A stretch of 64,000 nt of DNA from Nicotiana tabacum (Eukaryota > Streptophyta > Magnoliopsida > Solanales > Solanaceae). Of this stretch, positions 57,249-64,000 are shown piece after piece. The DNA lies in contig NC_134096.1 in assembly GCF_000715075.1 (NCBI RefSeq), forward strand, positions 69,011,026 through 69,075,025, given 5' to 3'. The notes under the pieces were generated by a model. The model was not told where the DNA came from and did not search any database. It saw nothing but the letters and a program-made list of their open reading frames with translations. Every line of letters starts with the position of its first letter. Positions within the stretch are counted from its first letter, which is position 1. A program made the translations under genes and the position numbers.

Positions 57249-59895
57249 TGTAATGACTCAACCGGTCATTTTAACTTTTAAAACCTCGTTCCCTAATATA
57301 AAATTTTATGTATGTGTTTGTAATGATTTATGACTTGCGGGGATGGTTGGTTCGGGATTTGAAAGTGTTTGGAGTGAAACCGGAACACTTGGTTCCTTAA
57401 GTTGACCTTAAAGTGTTAAGTTTGACTTCGGTCAACATTTTGAGAAAATACCCTGGAGTAGAATTTTGATGATTCCAACAGCTCTGTATGGTGATTTTGG
57501 ACTTAGGAGCGTGTTCAAAATTTTATTTGGAAGTTCGTAGTTAAACTAGGGTTAAATGGCTAAAAACAAGAATTTAAGTTTGGAAGTTTGACCGATGAGT
57601 TGACTTTTTTGATACCGGAGTTGGAATCCAGTTCCAAAAAGTTTTTATAGCTCCGTTATGTTATTTATGACTTGTGTGTAAAATTTGAGGTCAATCGGAG
57701 TTGATTTGATAGGTTCCGGCATCGAATGTAGAAGTTGAAAATTCTTAGTTTCATTAAGCTTGAATTGGGGTATGATTCGTGGTTTTAGCATTGTTTGATG
57801 TGATTTAGAGGTTCGGCTAAGTTCGTATGATATTTTAGGACTTGTTGCTATATTTGGTTGAGATCCTGAGGGCCTCGGGTGAGTTTCGGATGGTTAACGG
57901 ATCAAAATTGGACTTAAACAGCTGCTGTAATTTTTCTCTTATGCTGGAAATTCTGGGCTGAGATCGGGGCCCAAAATTGAGGCCCAAGATCGAGCTCCCA
58001 AAATCGAGCTCCCAAGATCGAGCTCCCATGATCGAGCTCCCAAGATCGAGCTCCCATGATCGAGCTCCCCTAATCGAGCTTCCCTGATCGAGCTACTTGA
58101 TCGGACTAGACAGATCTGTAAGTTATAAAAACAGAGGGCATTCATCTGATTCGCCATTTTTAACAAATTGGAGCTTGAGCAGAGGCGATGTTTGATAGAT
58201 TTTCAAGGAAAAGACATTGGGGTAAGTGATTCTAACTTGGATTTGGTCTATAAACATAAATATATCATTGTTCTTATCATTTAATTAATGTTTTGATATT
58301 GAAATTTGGGAAATTTTTAGAAATCTCATAGAAATGAATTTTTGAGATTTCGGTATCGATTCAAAGTCGGATTTGAATGAAACTGGTATGGTTGCACTCG
58401 TAATTTAATGGGTTGTCGGATTTCGTAACTTTTGCCGGATTTCAAGATGTGGGCCCCATGGATTATGTTTTAATTAATTTCGGAATTTTTATTAAAAATG
58501 TAGTAGTATTTTCTTATAGAATTGATTTCTATATTTTTTAGTGATTGTATCGAATTATTTTGGCTAGATTCGAGCCAGACATAGTTGGATAATCGTGGAA
58601 AAGGCTTTACAGTGGATTAAATTGGAGCAAGACGAGGTAAGTCTCTTGTCTAATCTTGTGAGGAGAAAAATACCTCATAGGTGATTAAAATTAAATAATT
58701 ATTGCTAATTGTGGGGGGCTACGTACGCACGAAATGATGAGAGTCCGTGCGTAGCTACTATTAATGCTAAATTTCGGGTAGTTTAGGACTCAAAGCATGA
58801 AATACTCAAAGTATGAATTACTTGTATAAATTGTATTCACAATATATATATATTGTGAATTGTTAGCTAAAAATATTAAAGGATGGAAATCTCATATACT
58901 TGATTTTCTGTTTAAATTAATTAATTGTTAAGAGAAATTGTTCTTCCTCCCGAATTTATCTTATAATAAATATACTCTCCTTCCGGAGGCACATAAGAAA
59001 ATGTCCTCCTTTTTTGTGAAGCGGGCCGAACGCCTCAGCAGGATAGATGCATCCATGGATCATGCTGCACGTTCCTCGGCAGTGTACACGACACTCTGGA
59101 TCGGGTCGTACGTCCTCGGCAGAAATCGTGCTTAATAATAACAATCACACGATACTTTAATAATTTATTTTAGCTTGCGAAGTTAATGGATAAATTGGAA
59201 AATCCTTGGAATTTAATGAATTATTATGTCTGCTTGTGGAGGAATTAATTGTTATTCCTGTAAATGAGATTAATTGATAAATTGAAAATTATTTGAATTG
59301 AAAGAATTTAATTAATATATTGAGAATTGTTGCATTTGATGGAATTTGATTATTTTCGTTGATTAAATAAATTATTTTAAATTCTGTAAATCATGTTGAT
59401 TTAAATATCCTGGTTGTATTTCAATTATTATTATTGACCCATAGTGAGTGTCAAAGTCGGTCATCTCGTCTCTACCACTTCGAGTTTAGGCTTAATACTT
59501 ACTGGCTACACGTTGTTTACGTACTCATACTACACTTGCTGTACTTTTTGTGCAGGAACTGAGGCGAGTACTAGTGGGGGACCTATCGTCTTACACCCAC
59601 GTTATCCAGGGGCATAGTGGTGAGCTGCTTCTCTGATCCGTTCTGCAGCTACCAGTGTCACTCCTTGTATTTTTTTCATTCTATCTATTTTTATTTCAGA
59701 CAGTATTTGAGGTTTTGTATAATCTACTAGATGCTCATACACTTGTGACACCAGGTCTTGGCACATACATTGGTAGAAGGTGCAAAAAATGACCTACATT
59801 AAATTTTGTCAATATATTATTAATTTATTAACTTGGCTTGTCTAGCTGTAGTGTTGGGCGTCATCATGGCCTATAAGTGAAATTGGATCGTGAAA
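57249..59895 (+). repeat. E array LTR4 (2647 bp)
   Basis: It starts TGTAATGACTC, a change in the otherwise conserved end. It holds about 11 minisatellite units (57962-58104), the TATA box (58124-58131), donor-like sites (GT at 58222 and 58637), and the shared island and hairpin (about 59548-59566). Near 59777 a short GGTGCAAAAAATGACCTACAT replaces normal LTR sequence. The end is TGAAA instead of TGACA. Confidence 0.82.
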
Positions 59896-60949
59896 GGTGT
59901 AGGCTATTAATAGAAGACCCAATCATTTGAATTAAAAAAACTCAGCCCCATATCCTAACCATAACTTAATCTGACCTGCTTCCCCTCCCTCTCCTCCCAT
60001 TAAAACCATTAAACCCATAAACATTTGCCCCTTGGTTTGTCGTTAATTCTCTTTCTCAGTAAATATACAGACATCCGACTGTTATAGCATAATGAAATAA
60101 AAATCTTAATCAAATTTTGTTACTGATCTACCAAACTGATCATGAAACAAAGAGAAAATTTAAAAGGTTTCCATTATAGATATACCAAAAAATAACAGAA
60201 CCTTTAGTTCCTCTTAAAGCCTGCTAACGATGGAGTTTGCTTCAAAATTTTGAAGAAGAGTTTTTTATAATAATTTTCAATTCTAATAGACATTGTTTCA
60301 ATAAAAAGATTTTAAGATAGTTAGTCGACTTATGCAAAAGGAAAAACTTTCTTTCTTGGTAGTTAGCTGAAAAATAATTTTCCAAATATTTTAATAATTA
60401 AAAAAGATTAAATTTTTGAAGCAAACACCATTAAATGAGCCAAAATATTGTGAAAACAATAATTAGCAAAAGTAGAAATATAAAAATATAGTGTTTAGAT
60501 CCAGAAATACACAACAAAAGGAAATGAAAAAAATTAGCTGACCACGGAACCAATTCGAAAAAAATATTGTCACTATCATTTTCCATATATTTTGTATGAA
60601 TACGTAAAATAAGAACCAAACCCATTTCAAAAAACATTGTTAACTTCAAAAATCTTCAAACCAAGCACATGGATTATCAACCACAACGACATCCTCTTTG
60701 TCGCTCCTGTAGAGCAAATACCTAATTACTACTGTAGGATTAAACAGTTCTAATGGACCGGGAGCGAGGGGGTGTGTGTTCTCCGAATCGTTTATGGGTT
60801 AGGATATGGGTCTGGGTCTTTTTATTCAAACGGTTTGGTCTTTTATTTAATAACCTCCACTTGTCTAGTCCGTTAAAACGAGGGCAATGTTGAAACTTTA
60901 TCTAACAGTAAGGGTATATTCTATCCGATATTATAACGGAGGATACATG
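59896..60949. repeat. MULE-like interior and right inverted arm, no gene
   Basis: The first roughly 90 bp continue the left arm from 35854 (GGTGTAGGCTATTAATAGAAG). From about 60770 the sequence is its inverted copy. Between them are about 780 bp of AT-rich DNA with no open frame I can assign. The hAT MITE interrupts the right arm at 60950. Confidence 0.5.
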
Positions 60950-61125
60950 CAGGGGCGGAGCTAGAGTGTAGCCAGCGGGTTCGGCCGAACCCAGTAATTT
61001 TGGTTTGAACCCTGTATTTATCTTAAAAATCTATTGAATATGTATAAATTATAAATTTAGAACCCAATAACTTAAAACTATTAGAATTCTGAACCCATAA
61101 ACTTGAAATTCTAACTCCATCTCGG
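60950..61125. mobile_element. hAT-type MITE (176 bp) with 8-bp target duplication
   Basis: It begins CAGGGGCGGAGCTAG and ends CTAACTCCATCTCGG, an imperfect inverted repeat. GATACATG flanks it at 60942-60949 and 61126-61133. An 8-bp duplication and CAGGGGCGG ends fit a non-autonomous hAT element. GGGTTCGGCCGAACCC near its left end is a perfect palindrome that I recall from abundant Solanaceae MITEs. Confidence 0.85.
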
Positions 61126-61189
61126 GATACATGTGAACAATAATAATTGAAACTGAAGAAAAATGATACTGGCAAATTGAAAGGCAAAA

Positions 61190-61400
61190 GCACTGAAGAT
61201 GGAGTTGCAACTAAGAACAAATTTGATGCTCTAGAAGAAATAGAGAATCCAACTTTGATGATCACAGATGGCAAAGAAAAGGACAAGGCTCAACACCAAA
61301 AGTAGCAAAGGTTGGAAGCCAATAAGAACCGGGAGAAGGAGCATGTGCGCCATGTTGAAATCAAAGATCTAATCCTAAGGATGCTGGGATTACTGTAACG
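61190..61400 (+). pseudogene. Possible LINE ORF1-like remnant
   Basis: A short reading frame with VATKNKFDALEEIENPT and a following Lys/Glu-rich stretch resembles the NKFxALxE segment I recall from plant LINE ORF1-type proteins. It has a stop soon after and no other domain. This is a low-certainty call based on one motif. Confidence 0.25.
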
Positions 61401-61493
61401 GTTAAGGAACGTGTTCCTAATACTAGTAATACAAGGATTAGGTTAGCGGAGAAAGGAGGAATTCCTAATCCTATCGGAGAATTCCCTTTTTTT

Positions 61494-61528
61494 AAGAAAT
61501 CCTATTTCTAGTTGAAATAGGATTTCTT
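61494..61528. other. Perfect inverted repeat, 15-bp arms, 5-nt loop
   Basis: AAGAAATCCTATTTC, loop TAGTT, GAAATAGGATTTCTT. A TATAAATA-like motif follows at about 61538. The context does not show whether it is an old LTR promoter, a small palindromic transposon or chance. Confidence 0.7.
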
Positions 61529-61552
61529 CTACTATTATAAATATTAGTATGG

Positions 61553-62577
61553 TTGAGATTCATCCACGCATAATTTTGGTGTCTTAGCGAGACTCAATAA
61601 AATTAGTGCCTAAAGCCAAATTTTAATATAAGAACTTATATTTTTTTATGCTAGAATTCATATATGTATGCACACATACATATGCAAAAAAAATATTATT
61701 ACCATTTTTTTGTGCTTGTTGTATATAATATTCTTAAATGATAAAAATTCTTTAACTTTACATAGTAATAATATTATTTATATTAGTAAACGATAATATG
61801 AATAAATAAAACATTAGGCATGTATTTACAATTTAATTCCTTTGATATTGTTGTAAAATATTATATTTACCAATATGAAAATATAAGTAGTTTAATTTAA
61901 GGTTCTAAAGTATTTTACTGTTAAATAATAGACAATCTCTTTTTCTTTCCTTTTTACAAAAATTTTATACTTTTTATTTTTCTGCAAACTTTAATATTGT
62001 CTAAGCTAAAATAAAATCATAAAATGCACTATTAAAATTTTTTTGAGCCTCAAAATCTCGAGGGCCTAAATCAAGGTTTTACTAGCATTCCTCTTGAGCC
62101 ACCCATCCATTCTTGACATTCTCAATTAAATTTTATAAAGTTCCAATTAAGATAAGACAACAATGACAAGAATACTAAAGATAGCGAATGTGATATTCAG
62201 TTAACAAATGTGAATGTGACATTCAACACATACACATAATGATTCGGATAGGCGCACGTCATGATATTAAATTCTCCTCTATACAAAAATATGGTATTAA
62301 GTAAAAATGATAAAAGAGTGAGCCCATTACTCATCGAGTTTTTTTTTTTAACTTGGGACACTTGCCTCGAAAATTTCTTAGTTAAAAAAAGAGACACAAA
62401 AGAATTTGCTTTTTGACTTATGAATGTGCCAAAAGGAATAGCTAATTTAGAGAATCTGAGTTAAAATTAGAAAGTAAAATCGTGAGAAACATGGAAAAAA
62501 GTGTATATAGAAGAAAAGTAAAATTGATAAAAGGTAAATATATTGTTTAATTTAATGAGAGAAAAGATTTATCATAT
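61553..62577. repeat. Dispersed repeat copy 2 (paralogue of 33645-34938)
   Basis: It has the same order and orientation as copy 1 but lacks 142 bp at 61589 and further segments near 62210. It is AT-rich and non-coding. Confidence 0.6.
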
Positions 62578-62579
62578 TA

Positions 62580-63159
62580 CACCCTTCGTCCACTTTATCT
62601 GATTTTTTGGCCCTTTTTGTGGTCCAAAATATTTGATTTTTTCAGATTTTAAAAGTGAATTAATTATTATTATTTTCAAAATTGCCCTTGAAGTAAATAG
62701 TATTGGAGTATGTGATTGGTGTTTCACTTCTCAAGTAGTCCACGTAATACTTGTTATAAAATCTGATGATCATTTCATCTCCTACAATTCATGTTAATTA
62801 TTTTTTTAAAATAAAACTGGAGAGGAAATGTTGAATTTTTTTGGCTCCATTTTATAGTTCGCTCACGTTTTTAAATTGAAATTACATGACAAATTGAGAT
62901 TTCTTGCAAAAAATTTGAAATAGTCTTTGATGCTCATAAAATTTTCAATGAATTATGTCGGTTGCTTCGGTTCTCGGAGTTGCTAATCATCACATCCCAA
63001 ATCCCAAAATGGCATTATGTCAAATATAAAACAAAATAAAAAAAATGTGAAGAGATAATAAATGTCAATATAGTCAATTTCATTGTTAGTTAATGATAAA
63101 AGATGAATTTCTTAATATATATGAAAATAACAAAAAAAAATAAAGTGGACCGGAGGGAG
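62580..63159. mobile_element. Stowaway-like MITE, second full copy (580 bp)
   Basis: It begins CACCCTTCGTCCACTTTAT, a decayed terminus, and ends ATAAAGTGGACCGGAGGGAG, with TA on each side (62578-62579, 63160-63161). It occupies the same place in repeat copy 2 as 34941-35555 does in copy 1, so the insertion predates the duplication of the larger repeat. Confidence 0.7.
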
Positions 63160-63161
63160 TA

Positions 63162-63483
63162 ACTCATTTAAACCTATCTCTACCAAATTTTAAAAAAGAA
63201 AATTTGAAATTTTGTATTAACTAATATATAATTATAAATTATATATTTTTGGGGCCTTAAATATTTGGGGGCTTACCCTACAGCCGTTGTTGCCTCTTGG
63301 ATTTAGTATCTGATAATTTAAGAAAGGGAGAAGGGTTAAAAATACCCCTCTACTATTATTTATTATCTAGATATACCGTTCGTTATACCATCAGATCGAA
63401 TATACCCTTACCGTTAGATAAAGTTTCAAAATTGCCCTTTGTTTTAACGACTGGATAGGTGTAGGCTTAATAGAAGACTCAAT
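63162..63483. repeat. AT-rich flank and unbroken left arm of the MULE-like element
   Basis: It matches 35558-35854 and then continues without interruption into TAGGTGTAGGCTTAATAGAAG, the sequence that follows the E array at 59895. This is the paralogous empty site for the 24-kb array. The arm is cut off at about 63483 by the SINE. Confidence 0.65.
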
Positions 63484-63640
63484 CAACAACAACAACATAC
63501 CCAGTGTAGTCCCACAAGTGGAGTCTGGGGAGGATAGAGTGTACGCAGACCTTACCCCTACCTTTAAAAAGGCAAATAAGCTATTTCCAAAAGACCCTCG
63601 GCTCAGGAGGAAGGGGGAAGGGACAATAACAAGCAAACCG
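63484..63640 (-). mobile_element. TS-type SINE fragment, minus strand
   Basis: Read on the minus strand it contains GGTAAGGTCTGCGTACACTC and CCCAGACTCCACTTGTGGGA, and ends GGGTATGTTGTTGTTG. I recognise this as the 3' part and (TTG)n tail of an abundant Solanaceae tRNA-derived SINE. The tRNA-like 5' head is not clear, so it is probably 5'-truncated. The exact left limit on the minus strand (about 63640) is uncertain. Confidence 0.6.
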
Positions 63641-63651
63641 ATCTGACAACT

Positions 63652-63675
63652 AAAAAAAAAAAAAAAAAAAAAAAA
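63652..63675 (+). repeat. Poly(A) run, 24 bases
   Basis: Twenty-four consecutive A bases lie just beyond the SINE fragment. On the minus strand this is a T run upstream of the SINE; it may be the A tail of a separate retrotransposed insertion on the plus strand or simple slippage. Confidence 0.8.
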
Positions 63676-64000
63676 CTAGCAAAAGGTAATATAGTCAGAA
63701 AATCGAAACACAAGACAACAACAGATAGTAACAGAAGACTAAGGGTACGGAAAGAGGAAAACAAAAAACAAAAGTCACCCAGTGGTATGTCAAAGGTATG
63801 AAGAGATTCAATTTGCAAAAAGTTTCAAACAAGGATATAGACTTGTCATAGTTTATCACTATATGAGAATGAAAATGAAATAAAATTTTGCAAATTTTTC
63901 TAGCAAACAAGTCAAAGACCATTAAATAAGGATAAAGGGCAGAATATGACCAATTGACTATTTTTTATTGTTCTAAAACAATTCTGCTTCAAGAAATATG
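63676..64000. other. AT-rich sequence, nothing recognised
   Basis: No open frame, repeat shared with the rest of the window, or terminal motif was identified up to the window edge. Confidence 0.5.

Larger units (their letters stand above)
35855..59895 (+). mobile_element. Family-E gypsy tandem array (LTR-int-LTR-int-LTR-int-LTR)
   Basis: Four family-E LTRs start at 35855, 47235, 50329 and 57249. They alternate with three internal regions: E1 44330-47234 (protease-to-integrase deletion), E1' about 47938-50328 (gag to most of RT missing) and E2 52070-57248 (nearly full length). Adjacent copies share LTRs and lack target duplications between them, so the array arose by recombination and not by separate insertions. 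The left flank ends GGACA. At the right, LTR4 ends TGAAA and the duplication is not recognisable. Confidence 0.8.
35735..61160. mobile_element. MULE-like long-TIR element, split by the E array
   Basis: The left arm is 35735-35854 plus 59896 to about 59985; the right arm is about 60770-60949 plus 61134 to about 61160. The arms are imperfect inverted repeats of about 190 bp: left CCTCCGTTAT..TTTTAACGGACTGGACA against right TGTCTAGTCCGTTAAAACG..ATAACGGAGG. The left arm also occurs as an unbroken paralogue at about 63328-63480. The interior (about 59985-60770) is AT-rich and shows no transposase. Long inverted repeats without coding sequence suggest a non-autonomous Mutator-like element. No 9-bp target duplication was identified. 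Confidence 0.45.

Noticed and set aside
63391..63922. Minus-strand open frames near the right edge
   Set aside because: They overlap the SINE, the poly(A) run and low-complexity sequence and show hydrophobic low-complexity translation only.
1..64000. An undescribed defence, metabolic or other multi-gene system
   Set aside because: I found no cellular gene cluster on either strand; everything recognisable is transposable-element sequence.

Overview
The window is plant nuclear DNA that is almost entirely transposable elements. I found no cellular gene. The main occupants are Ty3/gypsy LTR retrotransposons of the chromovirus type: gag with an RGRGRGRPRG-like N terminus, a CCHC knuckle, protease, RT, RNase H, integrase and a C-terminal chromodomain-like end. 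They most resemble the Tekay/Del lineage and are primed by initiator tRNA-Met. A (TTG)n-ended SINE, a CAGGGGCGGAGC-type hAT MITE and the LTR sequence style point to a Solanaceae genome (Nicotiana, Solanum, Lycium or a relative). The species cannot be told from this sequence.

Layout. Element D (minus strand, 194-33042) has two 614-bp LTRs. Element A (plus strand, 909-11320) is inserted in its chromodomain region with a perfect 5-bp target duplication, TCGGC. Element C (plus strand, 18508-30388) is inserted in its protease/RT linker with a perfect duplication, GCTAG. A 4.2-kb unit made of A's polypurine tract, A's 3' LTR and adjoining D pol is tandemly duplicated (8652-12830 and 12831-17057), so there are three A-type LTRs. 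From 33043 to 35854 lie DNA-transposon-like repeats: Stowaway-like copies, a hAT-like end and a possible captured gene fragment. A 24-kb tandem array of family-E retroelements (35855-59895; LTR-int-LTR-int-LTR-int-LTR) interrupts a long-TIR MULE-like element. Its first LTR is itself broken by a patch of retroelement fragments in both orientations (37962-43663). The last 4 kb holds the MULE-like right end, a hAT MITE, a second copy of the 33.6-35.7 kb repeat and a SINE fragment.

None of the elements could act on its own. Element A keeps one frame throughout gag-pol but carries 16 in-frame stops, 14 of them TAG and none TGA, and has Lys in place of the integrase catalytic Glu. C has lost RT. 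The first E copy has lost RT through integrase, and the second has lost gag through most of RT. E2 has the best-kept pol (523 residues open) but lacks an integrase Asp, and its 5' LTR lacks the promoter.

The most interesting signal is a probable 5' leader intron shared by these families. Strong splice donors (GAG|GTAAGT) lie in the LTR. A branch-point-like CTAA, a pyrimidine tract and CACAG end exactly at the gag ATG. Splicing would remove the primer-binding site, separating the gag-pol mRNA from the reverse-transcribable genome. Conserved hairpins in the 3' part of the LTR, a 14-bp GAGCTC minisatellite next to a TATA box, and deletion or filler junctions are secondary findings.
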